64,000 bases of DNA, taken from Debaryomyces hansenii CBS767 (taxonomy: Eukaryota; Ascomycota; Pichiomycetes; Serinales; Debaryomycetaceae). A model generated the notes under the pieces. The model did no database searches, was not told the DNA's origin, and saw only the letters and a program-made list of their open reading frames with translations. Where the stretch lies: contig NC_006047.2 of the NCBI RefSeq assembly GCF_000006445.2, positions 1 through 64,000 of the forward strand. The letters run 5' to 3'. Made by a program: the position numbers and the translations under genes. Of the stretch, positions 19,925 to 30,926 are shown piece by piece; within the stretch, counting starts at the first letter, position 1, and each line of letters begins with the position of its first letter.

Positions 19925-20160
19925 CCGTGATAACTGTTCAACCCCAAACTAAAAGTGCAAACTGTTTTTTATTTACTTTTCAGAGTACCATGACGTCATG
20001 GTACTACTAAATCGAAACGAATTTCATTTCATAGAAATAAACAAAAAAAAATACAAAATATATATCAATATAAGAGCAAATAGTTGGCTTGGTCATTTTA
20101 TTTTTTATTTGAGAGTTGAATATTGGCTTTGAAGTTTTCCAATTCATTAAGTGATAAGAA
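19925..20160 (-). pseudogene. Inverted 3'-end copy of element family 2
   Basis: Read on the minus strand, this segment repeats the last ~20 codons of the 944-residue gene (LSLNELENFK-like), its T-rich flank, the 22-bp palindrome (19984-20005) and the following ACAGTTT...GGGGTTGAAC sequence of 14820-14870. It is diverged by point changes and small gaps. The rest of the gene is absent. With the copy at 14.6-14.9 kb it forms inverted flanks around a 5-kb segment. Confidence 0.8.
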
Positions 20161-21151
20161 GATTGATGGTTCCACACTAGAACTCTAACATCACAATACC
20201 ATTATACAGTCTCATCCCAGTGTAAGATCACACGCACATAGTAGAAAGAGTTGGTCATACAGAAATAAACAGATATAAACAACAAACTGTCTCATGAAAA
20301 TACAGGGATATAATTTAAGACATTGGTATTTAGCTTCTTCATAGAGATTAGATATTGGCTTTGTATTCTGTTTGAGAAAGACACAGTTGTAATTAAAGCC
20401 TTCAATTTGTCCATCTTCTTTTGTTTTATGCCATTCACGGAGTACGAGTTCGAAGACAAAGATGGAAATTTACCAAACCCTGGTACTCTTCATAATATTT
20501 GTCCAAGTGATGCAACTGACAGCCTCTAATTCGAACTTTTCAGATATAGAATTTGAATCACTGAACCAAGAAATTCCAGACGTTGCAGATAGTATTTTGA
20601 AAACAAATATATTTCAATGAAGATCATACTAGGAAAATAATAACGAATGTGCTTTACATTAGTTTTCAATGAAGTTATGAACTTACTAAACATATTATAT
20701 CAAAAGTGGAAGATACTTACATAGATAACTTTAAAGAATATTTGTTTAAGCCTGTAAGTGGATATATTGCAGCTTTATTAGGCTTTGAATGATGAAGGTG
20801 AGGAAATCATTTCTTCTGAGGTAAATCATAGAGCAACGAGTTTCGAATCTTACGATACGTAAACTGAGACTACAACGAAGTAGGATTTACTTCAGTTGAG
20901 CTGATTGTCATCGGTTTATACTAATTACAGAATAAACGGTTAGTAAATGAAATTAACTGACTTAGCCAAACTAACTGTCTTGGTCCAATCTAATATACTA
21001 ATAATCGATCATTCATATCAGAGAAATATTTTAATAATGATAATAATTTACCTTTATTTGATAACTTTTGAAATAATCTATTCTAAATATTTCTTTTTCC
21101 ATATTCTCATTTTTTTTCAAGAACTAATTATTACAGTCTAAATCCTACATA
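20161..21151. other. Relic-rich spacer
   Basis: No intact gene. Short plus-strand pieces read like degraded coding sequence, for example EYEFEDKDGNLPNPGTLHN near 20440-20500 and NFKEYLFKPVSGYIAALL near 20730-20790, in different frames with many stops. I do not recognise the family. Confidence 0.35.
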
Positions 21152-21926
21152 TTAGCATTCTTTGCATAGGGGTAAAAAAACTCTGGCATCTGCATGGAAT
21201 GTACCACCATTCCAACCAATTAAGCAGTAGGCCGCCATCTCGCGTCTATTGGCTTCTTCAATGGCTTCGTCACAGGAATTAGCGAACATGCTAGCTGTTC
21301 CATCAGTATAACATTCATCATTGGTCTCATTAGTCCAAGCCGAGACGGCACACTGCCATTTTAATCCGGCTGCCTCCACGAATTGTATATACCCCCGACA
21401 AGTCCCACCGGCTGAATTATTCTTTAAATCGGCAATGGCTCTCCCTAATTGTGCAAGGGCTGAATCTAGAAAATCGCCTTGAATTTCATACCAGCTCTCT
21501 ACTAACCAAGTTCTCGAAGTGCTCAATCGAATTTCTTGATATACGTTCACTCCTTCAACGTATCAGGTTTTACGTAATCCGGAACCGATATCGATCTCTT
21601 CTCGTTCACATATGCCGACTTACTGTTGTTCTTTTTCATATATCGAACTATTTAAAGTCAAATGCAAACGGGTCTAATCTGTTGTCCCTTCCGAAACTCT
21701 GTATCATCTGCTTGAACTCGTCCGTTACCACTGATGTTTTAAATAGCTCATCTGGCATTTTATTACCGTTGCCACCACTTAAATATCCCTCTGCCTCTTT
21801 CGATATGTTACTGATTAGTATAGTTACACGAGGTAAGTCCCCCGTATTGGCAATTTCTTGTTTAGTTGGAAAATTAGATGCATAGGTGGACACTAAGAAA
21901 AATAATAAGAACGTAACGAACTTCAT
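21152..21926 (-). pseudogene. Secreted Cys-containing protein gene, frameshifted (killer-toxin-like layout)
   Basis: The first part starts at ATG 21926 with a clear signal peptide (KFVTFLLFFLVSTYAS) and ends at a stop at 21648. The second part (21550-21152) has seven Cys residues, including a C-terminal CKEC. Between them the frame is broken at least twice, near 21648 and 21555. A Lys-Arg dipeptide lies in the gap near 21596, a possible Kex2 site. A signal peptide, pro-region, dibasic site and Cys-rich module is the general plan of secreted yeast toxins and pheromone-like proteins, but no specific family is recognised. An alternative start at 22118 would hide the signal peptide. Non-functional as it stands. 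Confidence 0.45.
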
Positions 21927-23678
21927 TATCTTTGATATTTTTTTAGGTATGTGAAAGATTCGTAATGTAAAACTCGGATCTGATATTTCAAAGACGAAAT
22001 AACTAAGTCCCTCTCGCAGGGCAATAGACGGATTATATGCTTTAGAAAAAAACATTGATTTTGCACCATTACCATTATTCTTGAGAACATTTATTGGTAT
22101 TATATCATAAAACTTCATATGCTGTCATAATACCCCATATGTTGTCGTAGCGCTTCAAAGTATTACTGGAAATATGAAAGTTTTATTTTCCGGCTTAACT
22201 TCGGAAATGTTATTATAACTACCCTGCAACTGCAAGTTGTAAAATTTTCAACTCCATACAAAAAGTTTTAATTTTTTTTTACTTTTGATAGTTTTCTCTT
22301 GGAATAGGAGTATATGGGGTGGTCTAATTTGATGTGTTGAGTGAATAACAATCTTAAGAGTTTTTGTATTACCTAAATATGCCTTAATTTTATTCTGCAT
22401 TATGTCACAGATTACGGTGTCTATGGTTTTGCAAGAGATTAGATAGTGGATACATAGAGACTTGGGGAAAGAGCCCCGTAATACTACAGATGTCTGTATC
22501 AAATTTTTAAAAGTCCCGAACTCATAAAAACAATTGAAAACCCCCTGGTTAGAACCTTGGGATGATGCAGAATTCAAAAAGATATATGAAAGGTATAGGA
22601 ACCCTGACGAGCCTATTTAGCAGCCTGACTACGCGATAAGAAGGGATCTTACAAAAGTTTTCGGGTGACATTTTCTGGCTGGAGCCGTTCCTCTAAATTC
22701 ATGTACTAGGGCTTGCAGTGCTATACTTATATCATGTAGACTATATTCCGTGAAGAATATATACTTATAAGAGTGATTCATCAAAGTTGAAATGTTGCTT
22801 CTTATAATTTTGAAATTTGTACTAAATGATATGAAAAAATCATAAACTGGGTGATTTTTAAGAAATTTTAGAAATTTATAAAGTAATAGTTTTAAGCTGA
22901 AATTGAGAGATGTCGAATGGCCATCTTTTAAAATGGTAACACTGTAATAATAGCCTCATATATAGTCTATATGTGCTTCAATGCTAATAATTTATATAGG
23001 ATGATTATGGTAATCGAAACCATGTGATCTCGTTTTGTGTTGCGTTTTCGCCTTATGCTGTAATCATTTCGCTCTTTCAAATATCGTCAGATTATTATAT
23101 AATTCATCGCTAAAATTCAAATTTACTAACCTAGATATGCCTCCTCCAATATATGCATTAATTAGAAACTATTTGGATCCAGAACGATTTTTACTATCTA
23201 AACGAGAAATAAAGCGAGCAGTTCTCATGCTCAATAAATAGATTTTCAAAACGCACAGAAATGCAATATTGGCTGCATAAGCCAACCCGCCGAGAATTAT
23301 GGATGATGGAAACATACAGAAACAGCGCATTATATTTAAGGAGATTATGGGAAAAATGCTGAGACTTTAATACATATTAGATGATTTTATATTTTGATGA
23401 AAACAAGGTGCAATAATCATAGACGATGTTCCTTCAATACTTTTGATTCAATCATAATCCATGTAACATAGTTGATTAGTACCGTGTAGCAGATAATCTT
23501 ACTCCAATTAAACGAGAGTATCTAGTTGTGAAAATACGTATTACCCCCTTATTATCCTTTGCTGGTTGTGAATGCTCATAAATTGTTTTTGTGTTGGTGG
23601 ACTGTGTACAATGTTTTGTATCGGCTATTTTCCCATTTCTCGAAAAAATTCTTTTCTGGTTTTCTTCAGCCATCAGAT
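21927..23678. other. Spacer with unassigned fragments
   Basis: No intact gene. A 109-codon minus frame (22248-22577) and a plus-strand patch near 22545-22620 (WLEPWDDAEFKKIYERYRN) overlap; the latter looks more protein-like and may be a relic. A 68-codon plus frame at 23035-23241 is unsupported. The end of the stretch is presumably the antiporter promoter. Confidence 0.3.
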
Positions 23679-25160
23679 ATGGCACCAACGTATCTCCCAT
23701 TCGAAGAACCAGGTGCTATAACGTTACTTATATATTCTTCATTTTTGCTTTTTCTTAATGGTTTGAATTACATTCTTAATAAATTTTTATTTTGTGGACT
23801 AGTTGGGCAGATTCTTCTAGGCGTTTGCTATGGAGTACCTGGTACAAATTGGCTCAGCAAACATTCCCAAGAAAGTATTATGGAATTGGGGTACATTGGA
23901 TTACTCTTGATGGTATACGAAGGAGGATTGTCTACCTCTTTCAACGTTTTGAAAGCCAATATTCATATAGCACTTTTGGTTGCTTTCACTGGTGTTAGTC
24001 TTCCTATTGCACTCAGTTTTTCAATAATAGGCTATTCCAACGCTACACCAGTAGCTGCGTTTGCAGCTGGTGCTGCACTAAGCTCCACTAGTTTAGGTGC
24101 ATCTTTTACTGTCTTACTAACATCTGGGTTCAAGCAAAGTAGAGTTGGCATTATATTGACTAGTGCTGCTGTACTAGATGATATTTTTGGATTAGTAATG
24201 ATCAAAATAATTTCAAATTTGGGTGATGGATCATTTAATGCAATCAGCGTTATACGTCCCGTATTTGTTTCAATAGCGCTTATAGTTATAGTTGGGGTAG
24301 TTGCTAAATTTTTTATGCTTCCGTTTGCATTATGGTTTAGAAAACAAAAAAGAACATTTCCAAGAATCTTGAGAATATTATTAAAGACAAAAAAGTATTA
24401 TTTTGTGTTACATACTATTGCACTAATTGGTCTAATTACTGGAGCAACATATGCTGGAGCTTCAAATTTGACGGCTGCATATGTTTTTGGTGCAGCACTT
24501 TCGTGGTTAGACGAAACGATAATAAGTGTAGAATTTGAAAGTGAGGCTAAAGAGGAGAAATTTAATTTTAATCAAGGCAGTATGACCAATAATTTAGAAT
24601 CGCCAATCACCGAATTCTCTATTGATATTAACGGAAAAGAGAAATTTGAAAATTACGATCAAGAACTAATTTTTACTGGATCTGAAGTGTTTGACGAATT
24701 TTACTCCCAAGTCATGAACAAAATATTGCAACCATTTTTTTTTGCTTCGATCGGGTTTTCTATACCTATAACTCAAATGTTTATAGGAAGATTGATTTGG
24801 AAAGGTTTTATATATGCATTAGTAATGATAGTTTCGAAATTCGCTTGCGGATTATGGCTCATTCGCTTTAAAGATGAAAAAAATAAATTTTCTATACAAA
24901 ATTTATACCCTACATCAATGCTTGGTTTAGCAATGGTTGCCAGAGGTGAAATAGGATTTTTAATATCTTCATTGGCCGAAGCGAAAGGTGTGTTTTCTCC
25001 TAATAGTGAGCCGAAGGAAGGCTCATCTGATATTTATATTATTGTCACATGGGCAATTGTTCTTTGTACATTTCTTGGTCCAGTTTGCGTAGGATTTTTA
25101 GTACGGAGAATAAAAAAATTAGTATCACTTGATAAGCATCCTTTAGGTATATGGGGTTAG
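23679..25160 (+). CDS. Cation/proton antiporter (CPA family)
   Basis: 493 residues from ATG 23679. The frame is open 40 codons further up, but only a TTG could start there. About 11-12 membrane helices are visible, with the sodium/hydrogen-exchanger fold: Gly-rich QILLGVCYGVPG, an early GYIGLLLMVYEGG and the AAVLDDIFGLV helix (conserved DD) in which the ion-binding aspartates lie. GLAMVARGEIGFL late in the protein is also typical. A ~75-residue acidic insertion (~300-355) sits before the last helices. It should exchange Na+ or K+ for H+ at the plasma or an internal membrane. It is intact although surrounded by relics. Its stop codon is 54 bp from the telomere-like repeat that begins the G-depleted stretch. 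Confidence 0.85.
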   Translation: MAPTYLPFEEPGAITLLIYSSFLLFLNGLNYILNKFLFCGLVGQILLGVCYGVPGTNWLSKHSQESIMELGYIGLLLMVYEGGLSTSFNVLKANIHIALLVAFTGVSLPIALSFSIIGYSNATPVAAFAAGAALSSTSLGASFTVLLTSGFKQSRVGIILTSAAVLDDIFGLVMIKIISNLGDGSFNAISVIRPVFVSIALIVIVGVVAKFFMLPFALWFRKQKRTFPRILRILLKTKKYYFVLHTIALIGLITGATYAGASNLTAAYVFGAALSWLDETIISVEFESEAKEEKFNFNQGSMTNNLESPITEFSIDINGKEKFENYDQELIFTGSEVFDEFYSQVMNKILQPFFFASIGFSIPITQMFIGRLIWKGFIYALVMIVSKFACGLWLIRFKDEKNKFSIQNLYPTSMLGLAMVARGEIGFLISSLAEAKGVFSPNSEPKEGSSDIYIIVTWAIVLCTFLGPVCVGFLVRRIKKLVSLDKHPLGIWG

Positions 25161-25213
25161 GTTTATAGATATAAAGAGCTGCTCTTAAATATAATACAGA
25201 ACAATATACTTTG

Positions 25214-25236
25214 CCTACACCTCAACATCCCTACAC
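25214..25236 (-). repeat. Interstitial telomere-like repeat, G-rich on - strand
   Basis: The minus strand reads GTGTAGGGATGTTGAG followed by GTGTAGG, i.e. ~1.5 perfect 16-nt units. Orientation would put the former chromosome end on the left and the subtelomere on the right, where the G-depleted stretch begins. Confidence 0.7.
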
Positions 25237-27120
25237 TTCTTCTTAACTCATACCAATCCCGACCCTTCTATCATACTACATTTTCCTATTCTTTTCATTA
25301 TAAATTCATCTCAAACTCCTCAATACACTCTCCAACCCTCAAACCTAAATATTATCAACCACTTTTACAACAAACCTTTTCAAAATCCATATCCCCACTC
25401 CATTCCAAACAATCTACACTTCTTTTAATCAATTCTTAAATTTAAAAATTCCTCCGCACCGCCATCTCAACTCCCCTCTTTCAATTTCATTTTATATTTC
25501 GATACAACGCTAAACTTCAATCTTTTACTCTAATTAATTTTATTATTACAATCCGCCTTTAATCCACCCAACTATGAACATCGCCTCTATTCATTTCCAA
25601 CCTTTCATTACTTAACCTCTATCTCCACTTTTTAACTCATTCCCACCCTTCCTTAACTTCCTTTCCTTATCCTAATCCTCTAAATCTTATCTCAAAATTT
25701 ACCAACTCTACTTCCGGCCCTTTAAAATTTCCTAAATATTATCAATCCAATAAACCTTAAACCTCAATTTTTCATTTAAATTTTCTCCACAAATTATATT
25801 ACTTCTTCAATTCTTAATTTAAATATTTTATCGCCACATTCATCCCCAATCTTGTTATTTTACTTCTTTTTCAATACATTTCTATATTTCAACATAACTC
25901 CTTTATATCACTTAATATTATCACTCTCTTCAATATTAATCTCATTATTTACTTCATTCTCAATCTATACCACCCCGACTTCCTTTTCTCCTCCTGAAAT
26001 ATCGCCTAAACTTTACCAATTCAACCTTCCAAATCACGACTTATTACTCTAACTATAAACTCACCATTCACCAAAGCATATTACTTTAACCTTTATCAAT
26101 ATCTCCTTTCATCCTTCATTTACTTCTTTCTCAATCTCATCATACCGACAAAATACTTCATCTTACGCTATTTACCTCTCCTTTCATAAAATCACAATTC
26201 TCAACCCTTATTCTACTATATATAAACTTTACCAAATTCAAAATCTATTATCCACTTCCAATTTTATTTAACGCAAATAATAACGCAAATAATAACTATA
26301 TACCTCCTCCTCTTTTTTTTTTCTTTTATTTATTTACCTATTCCATATTTTGACGCCACGCTACTATCTCCTTACCACTTTATTAATCCATCCCAACGCC
26401 CGAACTCATTTAAATCCCTTATTCTCCCTCCTCTTCTCTTTTCATTCTAACAACCATTACATCTCAAACCCAACCCATATCATCACAATTCAATCAATTT
26501 ACACTCACCTTATCCCACCTATTACGCAATCTCTCCTCAAAAACTCCTCAATTTCATACGTACGCACCTCTTCATAACACCTTCTTCACGACGCCCTCTC
26601 CATAACGCCATCTTTCTACCAGCTTTTTCATTTTAGCTCCTTATATAATTCTCTTAAAACGCCCTAAATATATACTAAATCAACCGGACTATATACCTTA
26701 TTTAACTATCCACTACCGATATCCCGGCTTCAATCAAATAACTAATCTTCCCAGGGCCTTCATATCGCCCTCCATATCGCTCTTCAATATTCTATAGATT
26801 ACCCTTCATAATCGCATTCCAATCTAAAGGCATAAATTCACGCAATAGATACGACAACGCCCTTTCTATCTGAAATAATCATCCTCTTCACTACTCGATA
26901 AAGCCAACATCTTTATCGAAACCAACTCAAAGCTCCAACATCCATATTATCCCCAGCTCATCGCCTCTCCGCTAACCAACAAACAATTAAACGGATTAAT
27001 CATTTTCCTACTTCCTAATTCAATAACTCCACATTCTCTCATTCAATTTACGCTATGACCCCAGCTTTCATTCGCTTCTAACACTTCACGACTTCATCGC
27101 TTCATTCCCACTTCAAACTG
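25237..27120. other. G-depleted, strand-asymmetric stretch
   Basis: By hand count, G makes up about 2% of the + strand between 25321 and 26340 (20 of 1,020), and 15 of those 20 are in CG dinucleotides. Several 60-base lines have no G at all while C is 30-40%. From ~26580 G slowly rises and becomes normal after ~27120. Sequence before 25210 is normal. Frames here are artefacts of the composition (TAG and TGA cannot form). The pattern equals loss of C outside CpG on the minus strand. A minus-strand patch near 26700-26790 (RYGGRYEGPGK...) looks protein-like, but I cannot assign it. Confidence 0.85.
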
Positions 27121-27218
27121 CTTAAACTTGAAAATATTGCTTTATCAGGCGACACAAAAATCAACGCTCCGCTATACCAGCTCGGATCCCAAGCATATCC
27201 GAAATAGAATCAACTTCG

Positions 27219-28729
27219 TCATCTGCATAAACAGGATTCCGCATCCGCATCAACAACAGAATCAGGCGCTGGATCAGGTACAGGATCAACTATACATTCC
27301 TCAAAACTGATAAACTTCCGACGCAATCCCAGCCGGTGCCAGACCTGGCCCAAATGACGGGACCGGAGCACATGTGCGGCGTTGACGGATGGCGGATAAT
27401 TGGCAATCGTCCCATAATGCTCCGTGAACGTGGCCACCGAATGGCCCAGAGTCCGTGTAATGGTCTCGTAAGCCAGACGGTTAATTTCGAGATCCACACT
27501 GACACCTTTGGTGTAATGGAACTCGATGCATCGCTTGAGGATCTGGCGCACCTCGCAAAACTTATAATCGCGCTGGTTATTCATGCCGTACGTGAACTAA
27601 TACAGTACTCCTCTCCGAATCTTGTCCGGCAGCGTTGCAGCAAACTGGTACAACTTGGCACTGTTCTCCACACGCGACGGCTCCATTTACAATCGTCTGA
27701 AGACGAGTACATATCATAAAAACAATGACGACAACTCAGGACCGATTTCCCGGGTGATGGGGTCTTTGGAATTGGCCGATTTGTTATAGTTATAGCAAAA
27801 CCCAAAAGTGGGGCCAAGGAAGTACACATCCCGATACATCTTGGATGTGCCCTCCAGCGATAATCGGTATCTCTGTTGACCGTGCCGGCAAGCACAGGAT
27901 ATGGAGGAGCGTGATGAAGCTAATCAACACCCTGGAATTCTCCTTCCGGAACAGGTCAATGTTGTTGTTATGGATCATAAGCACGCAGTACTTGTATTGC
28001 GAATACAGCGGTACTCTCACGCATTCAGTAAACGAAACCATACCATCCGGGCGTTGTCAACTGAGTAGTCTAATTCTTCACCGTCCGACACATTTCGAAT
28101 GATCCCTTGTGCAAGATCGTACAGCCGACCGAATATCTTGTGGCTCACAACCACGTTGTCACGGTTGAAGATGTCTCCCGTGGAAAAGTTGAGGTGAAAG
28201 AGATTACCCTCGCTTCGAGCCAAAGATAGCCCGAGGTACATATAATGGGTGCGCACCTGGACCAAAATACGGTACAGACCGGTGTCCACAATAGACGGAT
28301 CCTCAGCCTCTCGAAGAGGTACGCGGCAAGTGTGATCCCGTTTGATGATATCCAACAAAATGCTGGCCACATAGCATATTCCGCTCAACGACCAGTAATA
28401 CTGCTTGGTCGGGTACTTAGCCTCTAGGTACCGAGATACACCACAAACGCATTTTCTTTTGACGACACAAGTTCTTCTTCTTCTTCTTCTTCTTCTTCTT
28501 CATTATTGTCGTTGTCGTGGCCATAGAGAGGATAGTACAAACTTGCCAAAGACTCCGCAACTGTTTGCAGCTGCGAGGACGATATTGTTGTATTCGTGGC
28601 CTCCAAATACTTCTCTGGGGTTTTTTTGTTGTCTTCGCCGTCTTCATCCAAGATAACTGCGGCTATGGCATCACTCCCAATATCGACTCCGTTGATATCT
28701 GGTTGCTGCTGCTGCTCATACCCCGCCAC
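27219..28729 (-). pseudogene. Tyrosine-recombinase-like gene, family 3, decayed
   Basis: GC-rich minus-strand remains. It begins with an acidic region (28729-28424, including a run of ten Glu from a TTC repeat), continues in another frame with AKYPTKQYYWSLSG and GLSLARSEGNLFHLNF (possible box-I Arg), then in a third frame with VPLYSQYKYCVLMIHNNNID. It ends with CEVRQILKRCIEF and TLGHSVATFTEHYG (27584-27219). The RQ-[IA]-[LM] motif and the nine-residue H-to-Y spacing equal those of families 1 and 2. At least three frame changes disable it. If it once continued into a helicase, that part would fall in the G-depleted stretch. A smaller relic of this family lies at 40785-40985. Confidence 0.7.
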
Positions 28730-29945
28730 TTTCGTCGAATTCCTTTCTTATGCAGTGTTACATAATTCAATGCACGAGCTGGTCGATATCGCGAAGGGAC
28801 CAAGATTAACAAATTAGTAACATCGCGGATGATATCAGGAGGATGGAAGAAGACGTATACGTTTTTAAACAATTTTAATATGCTGAATTCTAAGGGGACT
28901 ACTATATAAAACACATCAAAAACAACAATTTGCAAGTTATAGTTGTGTCATATGACAAAAAATTAAAACCGCTGATTTTACATTCGCATTTACGAAGTTG
29001 CATTTCACTATATAGGTGTAGGTTGCACACGTTAATTCTTGATTTAGGCTTTTCGAGTCTCAAGTTTGAAATTCATATGTTGTGGCATTGAATGGTTACA
29101 ATATGAAAAGCACAAGTGTATTTGAAAATATTTAAGTGGAAGCTCAGCATCAAATAAGATAGATAAAATCTTTCAACAAAGCGAACAACCATAAACGACT
29201 ACGTTCCTAATGTGCAATTATGTGCTTTACTAAAATTCTTCGATAACGTAATAAAATTTCACTTTCTCTTTTTTTCCAGTTTACAAACATTTACGACATT
29301 GCACCCAAACGGGTGTGCACCTTAACTATGGGAAAAACGCGCAATCTCCAAGTGCAGGGGATAGTAATCAAATTTTATTTATCAGTTTGGCCATGGAAGG
29401 AAGTAAGCAGCGCAAAAACCTTTTTTGCTAATTTTCTGTCGTTTTGATAACCATAATTTATGCTGGATCAAAGACGTATTTCATGGGCCCTTTATTAATA
29501 CAATTAGTTGAAATGGATCTCGATAGTTTATTTATTGAAGATGATATAATAAACGCAGAAAGTATCCTTGATAAAGGTGTTTTCAGGAGTTTTTTTTTTT
29601 GATGATTTCAAGAGTTTTATTAGTCACTTAAGCCAGAAACATTTATAACGTCATCCATATCAACTTTCTATCATTACAGGGCGTTGACTATGTATCACAT
29701 TTTCAAAGTATCTGAAAAAGTCAGTTACATTTATACCTTCTAGCGCCACAATTCTACAATGTTTGTTTTGGATAATCATTTATACCTTTCTTCATACCAT
29801 AATACTATGCTTGAGATCTTATTTCATCTAATCCTAAGTTCAACCAAACATTCTTTAAATTGCTTGGAATATTAGCAGCTATTTATACGTTAGCGTTTGC
29901 TCAGGATTGAACGGTATGATCACATGACATGTCAAGCTTCCCTAT
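28730..29945. other. Intergenic, contains repeat B
   Basis: AT-rich with no recognisable gene. Contains dispersed repeat B at 29298-29357 and, near 29015, a lone GGTGTAGG that may be a trace of the telomere-like unit. Confidence 0.4.
29298..29357 (-). repeat. 60-bp dispersed hairpin repeat, copy B
   Basis: The reverse complement matches copy A (17150-17209) at most positions. It has the same CTGCACTTGGAGATTGCGCG start and CACCC...GGGTG hairpin, with loop GTTT. Confidence 0.8.
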
Positions 29946-30926
29946 TTAGATTATTTGAAACCAAGCAGCAATTTCACCAACATCCTGATCCACAACATCT
30001 GGCTGATCATAATGTTGAAAATGGGACTTATCATTCCATATAAGTTTCTTTCTATCAGTTGGGATAGATTCAAAATGTCTTCTTGCTGCAGCATGGTTCA
30101 TACAATTATCGCCATGGATAATTAAAGCGGGTTTGGTGAGCCTCGCAACACCCTCAACAGTAGAATAGCTAAAATGATCCAAGTCGCTCATGATTGCATA
30201 CCGGTTATCGAATTTCTTCAAAGTCCATGGTCCATACCATGACCAAATAACTGGACCCGGTAACCCTGCTAAAGATCCAGTGTTTGGATCTGCAACTTTT
30301 GGATCAACCAAAGGCTGGTAGACAACCTCCCCAGTTGTGTCGTAAAGCTCTCGAGCCTTTTTTGCTCTCTCAATTCGGGCGTCGTAAAGTACTTTCCCTT
30401 GTTCTGGAGTAGGCATCTTCATTGTTGCGACATCAGCACCTGGTTTCCAATCAACACAACCAGCACAAATCATATAAATATCTGTTTCAAGGTCACGGTA
30501 GTAGCCTGAAACAGATGCTACGCCTGCAACTCTATCATCGTATGAAGCGATATCCAAAGATTCAGGTCCTCCTTGACAAACGCCAACAAGAAAAATTTTT
30601 GCTTTATCAATATCACCTCTTTGGACAAGATAATCGATACCAGCAATTGCATCTTCGTTCTTCATTTTAGGATTCTCTAGTCTTCTTGGTTCACCAGTGC
30701 TTTCACCAACGGTACGAGGATCAAAAATCAACGCAGCATATCCTTGATTTGCAAGACGGGTACCATATTGCATTGGAGCCTGTTCCTTAACAAAGGAATA
30801 AGGACCAATGATTACAACGGCAGGTGGGTTAGATACATTGTTTGGACGATATAATACCCCAGCAATATTCTCACCATGAGACGGATAAGTTACTGTTTCA
30901 GTTGTATAGTGACCAAGAAAAGACAT
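29946..30926 (-). CDS. Alpha/beta hydrolase with cysteine nucleophile (dienelactone-hydrolase-like)
   Basis: Intact 326-residue soluble protein. The nucleophile elbow is GVCQGG with C117 instead of Ser, as in dienelactone hydrolases. An Asp lies in ALIIHGDN and a candidate His in SHFQHYDQP near the C-terminus. The oxyanion-hole side GPYSFVKEQ and DPRTVGES follow the usual alpha/beta order. It would cleave an ester, lactone or thioester; the substrate is unknown. It is transcribed divergently from the Zn2Cys6 regulator at 31431 across a 504-bp shared promoter, which suggests that regulator controls it. A Dal5-type transporter follows the regulator, so the three may form a small catabolic module. 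Such genes are commoner in filamentous fungi and bacteria than in yeasts. Confidence 0.75.
   Translation of the reverse strand: MSFLGHYTTETVTYPSHGENIAGVLYRPNNVSNPPAVVIIGPYSFVKEQAPMQYGTRLANQGYAALIFDPRTVGESTGEPRRLENPKMKNEDAIAGIDYLVQRGDIDKAKIFLVGVCQGGPESLDIASYDDRVAGVASVSGYYRDLETDIYMICAGCVDWKPGADVATMKMPTPEQGKVLYDARIERAKKARELYDTTGEVVYQPLVDPKVADPNTGSLAGLPGPVIWSWYGPWTLKKFDNRYAIMSDLDHFSYSTVEGVARLTKPALIIHGDNCMNHAAARRHFESIPTDRKKLIWNDKSHFQHYDQPDVVDQDVGEIAAWFQII

Noticed and set aside
25852..26577. Plus-strand ORFs at 25852-26052 and 26350-26577
   Set aside because: They exist because the strand lacks G and so cannot form TAG or TGA. The composition explains them.
26700..26935. Minus-strand frame in the G-depleted stretch (DWNAIMKGNL, RYGGRYEGPGK) that looked like a retroelement integrase or the missing helicase of family 3
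   Set aside because: No catalytic motif could be confirmed. All stops here begin with T, so undoing C-to-T change would open any frame and proves nothing.
28405..28817. Plus-strand ORFs with Leu/Phe runs near 28.4-28.8 kb
   Set aside because: Antisense of the Glu-repeat (TTC)n and recombinase relic; no independent support.
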